Positions 1 through 11,290 of a DNA stretch of 64,000 bases are shown one piece after another. The position numbers were made by a program, and so were the translations under genes. A model generated the notes under the pieces. It ran no database searches. It saw nothing but the letters and a program-made list of their open reading frames with translations, and had not been told where the DNA came from. Location of the stretch: contig OX365957.1 in NCBI GenBank assembly GCA_947247005.1, positions 8,776,817-8,840,816 of the forward strand, given 5' to 3'. This DNA comes from Spisula solida (lineage: Eukaryota > Mollusca > Bivalvia > Venerida > Mactridae). How positions within the stretch are numbered: the stretch's first letter is position 1; each line of letters opens with the position of its first letter.

Positions 1-176
1 CCATCATTTTCTTTGAAATATCGATGAAAGGTAATTTTTATCCAAACAAAGCGCCTGTTTTCAGCTTCATGGCATGTAATTGAGCTGTTATTTTGTGCCG
101 AAAAAATAAGCGCAGAAATAATACACTCTATGGAAACCAGGCATAAACATAACATTTGTGTTCCAAGTACCGGTAA

Positions 177-687
177 GACTTCACATAATCTTCCTTTTGA
201 ATGAAAATTAGCATCGAAAGTTTATTTCTTTGTTTATCTACATTAATTATGTGTATTAATGACAGTTTTCCTTGTTTAAAACAAGTACTTTAATCGTATA
301 AGCAGATATTTTAACGATTGTAGGCTGTACTTACTTGACCGAAGCGAAGATGGCCGACACATGAAATTGCGCGTAAAACAACTTCTTCCGTTTCCGAGGG
401 ACAGACTAAAAAGCTAACCAACCGCCATTATCTCGCGCTAGCATTCTTACCTCCCCTATCGCGTTTAATGTTTTGTAAGCTAGGGCCTTCGGTTATCTCA
501 ATAGAGAATAATTTATTAACAACAAAAATATTTTTTTAATGAGTTTGCCAATTCCATTCACATCTTCAGAGTACCCCGAAAAAAATCTAGGTACACACAA
601 ATCTCACTCGGATAGGGGTGACCAAATTTTGCATGGGCTAAAAACTCGCAACACGTACAATGAAGGCATCGCGATTAGAATCCCTAT
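177..687 (+). mobile_element. Element X, short internally deleted copy
   Basis: This stretch shares both ends with two longer copies at 41465-43791 (+) and 56278-58505 (-). All begin GACTTCACATAATC and end GATTAGAATCCCTAT, while the DNA outside this copy differs from theirs. Here about 1.8 kb of the interior is missing, with the junction near 203-209. The shared body includes the AATTATGTGTAT region near 246 and the AACAAGTACTTTAATCG stretch near 281. The long copies carry a hairpin just before the 3' end (stem ATCGAGATGCC); here it has decayed. No coding capacity is seen. The terminal hairpin recalls Helitron/Helentron 3' ends, but there is no CTRR end, so the class is unresolved. Confidence 0.7.
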
Positions 688-985
688 TAGTAATTGTAAG
701 GAAAAACTCGTACAAACTGTCATTTACATTTGTTAGCTTTTTCCCAGTATATAGTCTCCTTTCAATGTCCAGAAGCGAATCTTGATAGGACGATGTTTCA
801 TTGAGATAATGCTCGTCTTCCTTTAATGTGTTAATTATATCAACTCTGCACTTGGCGTCATTGTATTCCCCGTCATGTTTAGACAATATCTTCGATTTCT
901 TCTCTTTCTCATATTTGCCTCGCAAGTTTGATGCGCAATAACCAGCCATGTATCGTATTCTTGCATGCGTGGCAATTGTTACATA
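638..985 (-). other. Unrecognised ORF fragment, possibly transposon-derived
   Basis: An open frame of about 115 codons runs on the minus strand. Its N-terminal part (VTIATHARIRYMAGYC, LRGKYEKEKK) has the composition of real coding sequence, being rich in charged residues with conserved-looking aromatic and Cys positions. It reads into the end of element X, so its C-terminus is probably not native. I do not recognise the family. It could be a remnant of a transposase or nuclease, or chance. From 986 to 1373 I see nothing else that can be supported. Confidence 0.25.
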
Positions 986-1373
986 TTTTATGTATATTGG
1001 AAGATTCTTATGTATTCTAGAATTTTGTAGGCCACAATCATGTGTTCGTCAGTAAAATCGTTTTCCCCTATAGTCCGGTCAATTATGAAAAAGACCCGGC
1101 ATTGGACTGTATAGTAAATATTTTTTGGTATTCTGTTAGGGAATATGTTGTTATTGAAGAATCTGAATGATGCCCAGCTGGCACCATTGAGCATTTTGAA
1201 AAATTCAAGATGGCGTCCAAGATGGCCGCTAAAATTAGAAAAAATGCCATGGGTGCATGAAATAAGTTACAAATTGCTATTTTTGCTGATCAGTTGTACT
1301 TAAAATATTTTTATAAAGATTTTATAGCTACTTGTCTGCAACTTTATAACAGAATATCCCTAAATGTTACGAA

Positions 1374-2857
1374 ATGTTTCAAGAAAGTAAATTGTTGATT
1401 CTACCTTCAAAATCGGTATTGATTTTATATCGCAATGCGTTAAAACAAGATCCAGGGTTTGATCCGAAAGCTTTACAGTGGATACAAGAGGAGGCTAACA
1501 GACAGGGTTTGTCTGGCAATGACAGATTAGGTGGTGTAATATTTGATGAAATGGCAATACAGCAAGACATTCAATTAGAAAAAAATGGATCTGTATTAGA
1601 GTTTACGGGATTTACGGACTTAGGTAAGGAGGGTGATATGTGTAACCAACTGCGGAAAGGTGCCACCAAGACAACAATGGGAACACATATTTTGCAGCTT
1701 CTATTTCTTGGTATTAATGGGTATTAATGGGTTCAGATATCCCTTTGCGTATTTTGTATCGGATACGATCCAAGCCTCGGAAATCTACTCGTTGTTTTGG
1801 AGAGCAGTATCAGAGTTGTGGACATATGGTTTCAGGGTTTTGTTCACTTGTATGGACGGTGCACAGGCAAATCGTTCGTTTATGCACCGTTGTGTTGGCA
1901 ATAAACCTAAAATGTATTCAACACCAAGTCCATGTACATTAAATTCAGTTATTCTAATGATGGATTATTCCCATGTAATCAAGAAAATACGGAACAATCT
2001 AATACAAAGTGGTATTCATCAAAAACATACCGATTATTGACACTACCTAACGGTTTGCAAATCCAATGGCAAATGTTTATTGATTATTTTAGATGGGATC
2101 AACAAAATGGCTAACAATTAAATCGTAAATTAACAAACGAACATCTTTTTCCTGATCAACAATTGAAAATGCGTAACCATTTGGCAGAGGACATTCTTAA
2201 CATAGACATGTTCCATTCAATGAAACCCTATCAACAAAGTCTTGGTGCTAAGGGGCAAGTTTTAAATGGTGTTGTTGATCGCTTGTCACAGACGTCTACT
2301 ATGATTAAGGTGTTTAGAGACATGAAACGCATCAGAGAGATGAATGATGAAAGGTTGGTTAAACTAACTGAAGTGGACCGCTGGTTTGAAAACTGGGAAA
2401 CCCAGATTAAGCAGTCATACATGACCAATAAAGATAAGTCTAAAGCACTGCTATCCTATCAAAGCGCAGAGGATATTCACGCATGTATTCAGTTATGTGA
2501 ACAGGTATTCAGGATTGACACATGTCTGCTTTTACTCCAGGAATAGTAAACTCAGACGTCATTGAAAACATTTTTAATCAGCAGCGCTCCACTTATAATG
2601 GCACCAACACAAATCCGACTGTACTGCAATACAAGAAAACTATAAACAACATATTGGTTGGTCAGAATGTCGTGTCACGCAAGTCGAATGCTGGATTATC
2701 GCCTGCATTGCAATTCCCTATATCAGTTTCAAACACCAATCTTCGGAAGCGTAAGGCTGATAAGATACAGTCAAATGAGCAGAGGATCAAAGTGAAAAAA
2801 TGTAATGGTAAGTCAGTTGGGGTTACTTCTGTTGTTTCTTTGCATCAATTAAAATGA
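1374..2857 (+). pseudogene. P-element/THAP9-like transposase pseudogene
   Basis: The pieces read in order as a P-element-type (THAP9-like) DDE transposase, which would excise and insert its element in the nucleus. Recognisable blocks are LPSKSVLILY with WIQEEANRQG, the catalytic-core block GGVIFDEMAIQQDIQ (about 1535), the GFTDLG stretch, the GFRYPFAYF block, CMDGAQANRSF (about 1852), and the C-terminal NQQRSTYNGTNTNP and RKSNAG motifs. The frame is broken at least four times. A 10-bp tandem duplication near 1715-1735 (tattaatggg repeated) shifts the frame, another shift lies near 2030, a TAA falls at 2112-2114, and a third shift is near 2520. No THAP zinc finger is visible upstream, so the 5' end is missing. 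The copy is non-functional. No terminal inverted repeats were found around it. Confidence 0.86.
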
Positions 2858-3113
2858 AGTAATATGTACATAACAAATCACAGGTAGATTTTTTGTCAGT
2901 CTGCCATTTGTTAAGTGCAACCGAGGAGGGGAACAGTGCTTTTCCGAGGGCTGTCATTTTTACTGTTACCCATAACACCACGTGTTATTTATTTTATTAT
3001 CCCGAACAGTTACCATGTGGCCGTTGTTTTACTAAAACAACTTAAAAATATAGCCAATCATGTGGTACGTGAGGAATGTATACATATTATAATTATTAAT
3101 CCGTTAATCGTAA

Positions 3114-5489
3114 TTACATTAAATTTCTGTCTTCATGTTGTTGAACTTCAAGTGGCAATTCGTCTCCATGGGTAACTCTGTCTTCAGCTTCCACTGGAAC
3201 AGCTCTAAGGGCGTCAGTGCTGGAAAAAGATGACATTTTACATCTGGAATATTTTAATAGCTTTTTGTATGTTTATAGAATGTTTATGAACTATTTTAAG
3301 TGCAGACAGACTATATACACAGACGGACACACGTCTATACCACACCACTGAATTTTGTAAGTACTTTTTGTAATTTTGTATGGTTGTTGTACCAATATTG
3401 AACTATTTTACTACTGAATGTGTCTGATATATGTGAATAACTTGGCGTTATGAGATGACTCTATAAGCAATCAATTCCATTTATTGGTTTCATTTGGCAA
3501 TAAAGTTTCGAGGATGTCATTCTTCAAGTGCCATTACAAAGAATAAATTCATATTTAATAAAGGCACTGTCATTTGGGTTGTATCGACAATACATTAAAG
3601 TATGTCTTGTATTAATAAAAATATTATAAACATTACTCATACCAAGTTTTGTCACATACCAAAGTGCTGACGGGCAGCAACTCATGTCAGGTAGAATGTC
3701 AGCAGTGTTCTTGTTCATGAAGTTGCTGATAAGAGCAGGCGGTTTCATCACGTATCTTCTGTGAAAGTTCAGAACACGTACTCCTTTCGAGGTTGTAGCG
3801 CTAGACAAAGCGACACCCAGTTGCCCAGGCCGGAATATGTCTCTACAATCTATAACTACCCTACAAATTGATATCACAAATTGTATCACGATTTCCAACT
3901 TGTTAAAGTATAATTTCATGAACTGACATGACAAATACAATCGGGAAACCACATCAACTGTCGGAAATCTTAATCTTGATTAAAGACGATTTCTGTAGTT
4001 TTTTCTACAATACATATTTTTTTAACTCACATTTTATTATGGGAAATGTTATGCTGAAAGCCATAGTACCTAGATTTAGAAGACAGTCTTGACATTTTAG
4101 TTAAATATGCATTATTCTTTGCAGTATCATAAAAAAAAACACATTGGTTGTGAAGCTATACTTACTGGTAAACTTCACCTTCTTTAAGGAGGTCCGAGCT
4201 ATATAATATGTAGTGCATGATTTAGTTATATGAAGTAGCCACGCTTCGAAACATTTTTAATAATTTTTTATTTCATTACAATATGCAAATTAGGTTAATT
4301 TTATGCAAATTTATTCAAAATTGGTACTTTTTTATTAATAGCTCTCAAAAAGGCTGGTGACCCCTATTTTTTATTTGACAAAACTGAGACCCTATATGAT
4401 TCTCAACTTTTATCCAATTTTAAATAATTTTCGATCGTTAGATATTTTTTGACGTACATCTGAAAATCACACTTTTTTGCAAATGGGTGGGGTAACTATT
4501 TATCATGCACAAATACTAACTTTGTTCACCAGGTAGCCGGAATCGTGACTTATGTCAACAGGAATGACCATTGAACACACAAATTACCTCCTTAAACTGA
4601 TCGTCACTATAGGGCCACTATCTTCACCTTGTATTTTCCCCATGAGTCCATTTACGAGGGTGTCGCTTATATTTTGCAAAAGGATAACGGGGGATCCAAT
4701 ATTCATCCATAGACTCCGCGGTGCTGTGATTTTGTCTAACGCCTTGAGGTCACCACTGTCATTAGAGACAAATTCATACAGTGGCCCAGACTGTTTCAGC
4801 AACATTTTCCTGTTAAAATCGTCAACCAAATCATTTTTGGAAATGAGTTTGTCCAGTGGTCTTTTTAATTGGCTCATAAAAGTAATACTCTCCATAGAAA
4901 GCTGTCCATGAAAAACATCCGCGACTAGTTTCTGTAAATGTTTGTCTTTTGTTCTGCAAATCTCGGTTAGTGTGACCCTGTGCTTAAAAACAAAATCAAA
5001 ACAGTCACTTTCAAAACAAAAGTCACCGTTGTCTTGGTACAGGGAGTTGGCAACTGGTGGCAACTGAAAAAAGTCCCCGACCAATATTAATTGGATGTTG
5101 CGATTGGCATCGGCAAATATGGTTAAAATTGTATCGAATGTTCTTTTACTTAACATCGAGCACTCGTCGATAATTAAGGTGTCTAGTGAACTCAGATTTC
5201 TTTCGACATAAGTAAATGCGGGTACATTACGATGGACCTTAATGATATCTTCAGGAGAATACCTCCCATCGCTCATCCCAAAGCACGAATGGATCGTAGA
5301 CACATTCATATCTCTTGCGTATTGCATGCAGGCTATGCCAGTAGTGCATGTCACCTTAACACCTTTACCCCTTAACCTCCTGTAAACCTCTGTTACCACT
5401 TTAGTTTTCCTCGTACCCGCTGATCCGAGGATCAGTAAATTATGATCGGCAACGGCTGTCTCCGCAGCCTGTTATTGCTCAAAATTCAT
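3114..5489 (-). pseudogene. PIF1-like SF1 DNA helicase, spliced, probably inactive
   Basis: PIF1-family helicases are ATP-driven 5'-3' DNA helicases. Exon A (5489-4584) starts MNFEQ, has an in-frame TAA at 5472-5474, then Walker A as GSAGTRKT, Walker B as LIIDECSMLS and motif III as LVGDFFQLPPV, and ends near GSPVILLQNISDT and GPIVTI. Exon B (3860-3660) has CRDIFRPGQLGVALSSATT, the motif VI region. Exon C (3219-3114) ends at a stop. Introns fit: an AG before exon B, donor gtatgt after it, and a strong tttttccag acceptor before exon C. The split codon TG|C stays in frame. Against family consensus the Walker A Gly before Lys is Arg, and the motif VI Arg is Ser. The motif V segment (HKxQG) expected between A and B was not found in 3861-4583, which looks like repeat-rich intron. 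Copies of this type are often linked to Helentrons or expanded in molluscs, but no Rep domain is seen here. Confidence 0.84.
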
Positions 5490-7333
5490 TGTCTCTCTCT
5501 ATAAACAGAATCTAGAAAATCTTGCACTTGATATAGTCGATTTCGATTGTTCGGGAGTATTTAGTCGATGTAGATGTTTGACGCTTTTTACTTTTACTTT
5601 CACGTTAGAGTGACTACTAGAGTACTAAATTCCGGTATCCGGTACTCTCCGGTACCATTGTACTCGCCGGTATCGTATTGTATTGTATGGTATTGTAATC
5701 CCGTGTATTAAATACCTTTCTGTATGGAGAGTTATTCAATAAATTGATAAGTGTAAATAGCAATGAATAAGGATGTTTAGGTATATAATTTCGAAAACTA
5801 TGCATGCAGTTCATAACAGGTGAAAGGTCATCACTATAGTACAACTTACGGTATGGTAGAGGTTTTTGTATTACGTCACGTTCAAAATGGACGAAAAGGG
5901 AAGAAAATGAGATGACATGCAAACATTTGCTGTGAAATGCTAGTTATAAGCTTTGAATGGTGATACTTTTGATTGCAATGTTGATCCATAAAATAACCTA
6001 AGGACTTTTATGTGCATAACGCGTGTTTATAAACTTTTAATGCCTATAGTTGTGTTTACGAACGTGTGTCAGAATTGCACAATATTGCTTTCATCCCTTG
6101 TAATAATATAGTAGTAAGGGACCCAAACGAAATAATTCCCTTTGGTTTTATCCAGGCGAGTCGCGTTTTCAATAACGTCAAAATGCCTATTTCTTTACGC
6201 GAGGAAATTCATACGACTATTGAATTGTGCATGTGGCTTGGAAAAACACAGCAGACTCGCGAGAGCTGCTACAGAGAGCGGAATCAGAACATACAGCATG
6301 CAGTGGTCTTGTCTTTAAAGTGGAAAAAACTAATTTCTGAAGCACAGCATGGAATCTAAAACGATGCATGGATGTGCAGACAGGCCAACGTAGTAACGTT
6401 TCACGCAACGTCCGTGGAAATGTGCGAGGTGTTTTCATATTAATATACAACCATTATGACAAGCCTTAATTCTCAACTTAGACTACATAAGATATTGTGG
6501 AAGATATTTTAAATAATATACAATTTGAATGCTTATGTTTATTTCAATGTTAATAATATAATTTCATTTCGGGCTACCATTTGAGAATCACCAAAACGTC
6601 GCTGACGGCAGAACATAAATTGCGGTGTGTGGTGGTACCGGTATGGTGATATTTATATTTTAGCCATATTTTCTTAAAGAAAGCGTTGTTCCACGCGATA
6701 TTTTCAGCACTTGTGTACGAAGGACTGTAGTTTAACGTGATGTAGTTTGTTTTTCTCTATATCATCGGATGTTAAAATGATTAACACAGTCTGCGAATTT
6801 ATTGAATGACCCACGTACAAGTGACATGTGATAAGGTTTGATTAAAGTCCTATGATGACAAAGAAACTAAGGCATACACGTACCGCAGATAAGATTTATA
6901 CATACAGTGAACATACATCACTATTCCATTTCCTTATTTCCTCAAGGAAAACAGTGTCTAGACATTTCTGACATTTTACGAAGAATTAAATGTACCTCAA
7001 ATGCCAGTTGTCATAGCGTTACATTAGTTACACATACGTGTACATGACACTTGATCATTTCTGAAATACTTTTTAGCGTTTCTCACCTAACTAGAGATGA
7101 AATGTTTGGTAACCTAGAGCAGATGTATTCTCATGTGTATCGGTGCTATACACCGGACACGTTTAACGGGACTGCCTCACATATTGGTGTATTGCAAAAA
7201 ATAAAATAAAATTCTCAAATATTCGCGTAATTTTGGTATAGTTGCCTGTATATCCAATAAACAACCACACTGACATCAAAAATAACTTGAGAAACTGGCA
7301 TTTTGTAGTTATTTAGTATTTTTACATCAAAAT
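5490..7333. other. Unassigned stretch
   Basis: No gene can be supported. Around 5620-5700 there is low-complexity DNA built from GGTATC/GTATTGTA steps. A 97-codon plus-strand ORF at 6066-6359 has no recognisable motif. About 6930-6975 (..AAACAGTGTCTAGACATTT..) recurs inverted near 54430-54475, so part of this region is a dispersed repeat. Confidence 0.4.
7134..7156. repeat. 23-bp hairpin motif, copy 1
   Basis: A 23-bp stretch beginning TGTGTATCGG and ending TATACACCGG folds as a short hairpin (GTGTA with TACAC). It is repeated exactly at 52196-52218, where the following ~40 bp are also loosely similar. It probably marks the end of a dispersed element. Confidence 0.55.
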
Positions 7334-7361
7334 TTCTATAGGGTATTAATACCCTATAGAA
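7334..7361. repeat. 28-bp perfect palindrome
   Basis: The sequence is TTCTATAGGGTATT followed directly by its exact reverse complement, with no loop. No flanking inverted repeat or gene explains it. From 7362 to 8113 only scattered non-coding DNA is seen. Confidence 0.8.
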
Positions 7362-8113
7362 TTATCTCTATTATTACTTAAAATGCCTGAAATTTGTTTG
7401 CATTTGATGAAAATGAATCGAAAAACGAACCAAATACCTCACTGATGTTTACGCTGTAGTTTGTTGATGTTACAGTTCGATTGTCTGAATTACATAGGAA
7501 ACTTGGTGCTTGTTTTTCCATAAGTAAAAAGTAGTTTTCAGACTTTTCTTGTTTTCTCAAAATATAGATTTTGTACTTGCGACATTCTAAAACTTATCCA
7601 GCAATATCGTTTCCATTATGGTCCGAAAATCCAAAGGGAAACTACCACATAAGATTGCTTTAGCCCCTATAAAAAACAAAGACACAACCAGTGCCCGGCA
7701 GTTTTCTGCTAACAAAGGCTAAAACCGGAAAAAGACTACCAAGGATCGTAAGTATTTTTATAAGCTTAATATCTCAGTTTTTAAGGCTTAAACTAGCAAG
7801 ACGAAGGTGTCTTCCATCTATCTGTTCTGCTAGGAACTGATAACAAGATATTAGTCCGCCTCCGTTTATATATTTACATTGGCAATATGTCGGCTTTCTA
7901 TTTATATCGGTATCGATTCGAGAACACTCCTACATATTCTGCAATGGAACCGCAACCTTTCCGCACGATCGAGAAGCATTCGGGCCAAATCGTGAACTGT
8001 CGGCATTTATTCGCGTGACATTCGGTTATGTTTTAGCGTTTTTACTGCAACAATTCGTATGCATATGGGCATACTTCCCAAACGAGCCCGATGCAAAGCT
8101 CCGTTCATTTTAA

Positions 8114-9627
8114 GCCTAGGCCCTACTGAGAAATTCCTCTTCGGCAATATGGAATTACTAATCGTTTTTCCGGATGGCCTCGAAAGCTCCCTATACTCCC
8201 CGAAGCTCCAAAATGTCATCGGGAGTACATCCCATAGGCAGGGGGCGACGTATAACGTCGGGAACACATGGGCAGTTCTCCCGGTGGCTTTCGGTAACCC
8301 CAAAATCATTCCCGATAAAAAACTACTTATATTTGGTGATTGTATCCTGAAACCGCAAATGCGTTCAACTTGCCGTAATATTGCTGAATGTGCGCTAAAC
8401 ATTAAAATATCTCCGAAGGTTCCTGATACTTTAGCGAAACATCTGGCCTCTGGGATGCCTCGCAGAATTCGTTTTCTTTCGCGGAAGCACCCTCAATCAT
8501 TCCCCAAGGTTCTGGATGCATCCCCGGGATATTGCCGAGCTTCGGGGATGCCCCGAGATAATCCCGACATGTGATCGCGAGGACATCGGGTAAAAATTAT
8601 TTCATGCGTTGAAATCTCTCGATGTACTCGCGATCGGATTATATGACTAAATACTCCCAGAAGATTCCCCAATACATCGGGGAGCTGGCGAACTTTCTGA
8701 TGTCCATTGGCAATACAATACCTGAGGCAGTTGGACCTATGAGCCTAGGTCCCACTGAGCATTTTCTGCCTCAACGATGCAATCCCGATGTAAATTAATG
8801 CGATTTCGTGGCATTGTGAGCAGGGTCTTCGTGGTCTATGGGAAGCTTCGAGGTAGTCATAAGACAATTTGTGAAATCGGGATGAATCATGATGAATTGG
8901 GAGGGATCGGGAGAACTCCCGATGATTTTCCGACATTATGCGTTGGACCAACCGCCTCGGGGATGCACTTGCTGATTGAAATCAGGATGTTCCCCGATGT
9001 CTGAGGGAGGTTCTCCGAATTCTCGGGGAAGATTCGGAAAGTATTGAGACATCGCGAGTACATCGGGAAATTTCAATGCATGTATTGACGTTTGTCCGAT
9101 GTATTCGCGATTTCATTTCGGGAGTATCCCGGGGAGGCTTCCACGAAGCTCGGGAATATCACGGGGAGGCATCCCGAAGCACCCATATCCTTGTGGAATG
9201 ATCTTGGATGCTTCCACGATATGAACGTATATCGCGAGGCATCCCAGAAACTTTCCGACACATCGGCGAAGTGTCAGGAACCTTCGGGGATTGTTAAATA
9301 TTTGACGAACATTCGGTGATGTTTCGGAGACAGTTTTGCAGTATTGGTATTTAAACGCCGATTATTTCTTAATCATGATTTATGGGGGACGATGAGGGGG
9401 TTACCAGGCGGCATCGGGAGAACTCCGAACGCGAGAACGCATCTGGGAGTTCTCCCAATGTTTTCCCGCGTTATACGTCGGTCACACTGCCTCGCGGAGC
9501 CATTTCCCGATGACAATTCGGAGCTTTGGGAACATGTTCTACAAAAACATTGGGATGATCGGGAGCCATCGGGGAAACTATGTGTAATTCCTCATCGCCG
9601 ATGAGAATTCATCAGTAGGACATAGGC
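8114..9627. mobile_element. Non-autonomous DNA transposon with TTAA flanks
   Basis: The element begins GCCTAGGCCCTACTGA and ends with the inverted match TCAGTAGGACATAGGC. TTAA lies immediately outside both ends (8110-8113 and 9628-9631). The imperfect inverted similarity continues inward for roughly 200 bp on each side, including ACGTATAACG and GGGAGAACTCCC blocks. The interior is unusually GC-rich for the window and full of ATCGGGA/TCCCGAT and GAAGCT motifs. A third copy of the terminus (GCCTAGGTCCCACTGAG) sits internally at 8742, suggesting nested insertion. ORFs here (for example 8059-8574) look like by-products of the repeat. TTAA suits a piggyBac-type target site, but as a palindrome it could also be part of the inverted repeat. 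A fragment recurs near 23125-23220. Confidence 0.72.
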
Positions 9628-9810
9628 TTAACGTATTGGCAAAACAGCGGTTATATGAGCTTACATAATGACATGATACCGGTATTTCGCCATTTCCAAA
9701 AAACTTTCAACATCAAAAATATAATATTTAGTCGGACAAAGTCCAAATTGTGACGGCCTTTATATAATGCAGGGAAACTCCGCAACAAATTTCTACGCTG
9801 TCTACTCATA

Positions 9811-9858
9811 ATGCCCGCGTCACACTGTCCCGATTTTGACACACGGTGGACACATGAA
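9811..9858 (+). repeat. Harbinger left terminal inverted repeat
   Basis: ATGCCCGCGTCACACTG onward; the reverse complement is at 15857-15903 with only scattered mismatches after the first ~30 bp. Confidence 0.88.
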
Positions 9859-10473
9859 TACGGAATTTTGAACTTCGTACGAAGTAAGCCCCGAGGTTGA
9901 TCAAAAGCCAATTTACAGCCGAAGCAAGTACGATGCATAAAGAAGGCCACACGATGACACCTGAATCTCACACGATGACTACACGAATACAGTAAGTTTT
10001 AATACGAAGGCGTCCCGCAGGACACACGAAGGCTACACGATGGCTACACGGCGTCGTTTTGAGAGTACGATGCGTTTGAACTACGTCACGAAGGCGTCAC
10101 ATGATCATTCGATGGAGTAAAATTGCGGGATATTCATTTGGTCATCGGTAATTGCTGGGACCAGACGTACATTTCCAATCTAAGCCAATTACGATACTTT
10201 AACATGTCACCTAAGGCGGGTAGAAACAAGGGAAAAGGCTGGCTTGTCAGCGGAAAACCCAGAAGAGGAAGGCAGATGAAACTGAGGAGGTCCAAGAAGA
10301 CAGCATGGGTTCAAGAACATCCAAGAAAGATGTTAGTCCAAGTATATCTCCAGAGCGGTCCGTAGAAGATACCAGCCCTTCTCAGCAGCCTCAACAACAT
10401 TCACCTTCTCCCCCTCCTGATGATAGACAGCCCGAATCCTCGGATGATGAAGGTAAATATGTTTTCACTACTA

Positions 10474-10649
10474 CAGTACAACCTCTGTAGAGCAGCAACC
10501 TTTGGGAGCTACAAATATTGGTTGTTGTTTAGAGGTTGTTTCTCTACAGAGGTTAAATTTATAGCAAATATCAGCTTTGGAAAAGTTTGAAGGTGTTGTT
10601 GTGGAGAGGTGGTTGCTCTTCAGACGGCCGCTCTGGAGAGGTTGTACTG
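10474..10649. mobile_element. pogo/Tc1-like MITE in intron 1
   Basis: The 176-bp element starts CAGTACAACCTCT and ends AGAGGTTGTACTG, with TA on both outer sides (10472-10473 and 10650-10651). This is the end structure and target site of Tc1/mariner/pogo elements. It lies wholly within the first intron of the MADF gene and encodes nothing. A related internal stretch (CTACAGAGGTTAAATTTATAGC) is near 33087. Confidence 0.8.
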
Positions 10650-11216
10650 TAGTTTAGTTAACTACTGTTGGTATGGATGGGGGACAAAATGGATTGTTGA
10701 TTTTGTAAACTTTTTCCACACATTGTTGTCGTGTATTTACTAACCTCTTCCATGTTTTGGTACTTTTACAGATGAGTCAGTTTTATCCGCTCTCCCAGCC
10801 GGCAAGTCCAAGCCGAAGCCTCACGTGGGCAAGAGCAAGAGCGACAAATAAAACCAAAGACACAGAATGAGAATACACCACACAGTTTCACAGATGTGGA
10901 GGAGGAGGCCATCGCTCAATGGATTGAGAGTAGGAAGCTACTGTATGACATAAAGGACAAGCAGTATAAAGACAAGGTACTACGGAGGCACCTATGGGTT
11001 GGAAAGGCTGCTGAGTACGGGGTGGATTGTAAGTATAGTGTTTGTTTATTCGGGTTTAACGCCGTGTCTCAACAATTTGTTAGTTAATTTGTCGGCTGAT
11101 TCACCTAACTAGTTTTCATAGACTCTATTCTAACCAGTAATAGCTTACCATTAGTTCAAGAACCAGCCCCATCTTCACATCTGGATGAAAATTGATGTTA
11201 CATCTTCATGGAAGGG

Positions 11217-11290
11217 TATGAACTGCCGCGGCCGGGATAGAACTAGCATCGCCGGGTCAGCGCACTAACCGCTGGAACACGGCCGCTGAT
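11217..11290 (-). repeat. tRNA-like SINE head fragment in intron 2
   Basis: Read on the minus strand it gives GCGGTTAGTGCGCTGACC, resembling a tRNA D-arm/A box, followed by TAGTTCTATCCCGG, a degenerate B box. There is no full cloverleaf or clear anticodon arm. It sits in the MADF intron 11029-11417. Best read as a decayed tRNA-derived SINE. Confidence 0.45.

Noticed and set aside
8059..8574. 171-codon ORF as a gene
   Set aside because: It lies across the terminal region of the TTAA element and shows no protein motif.
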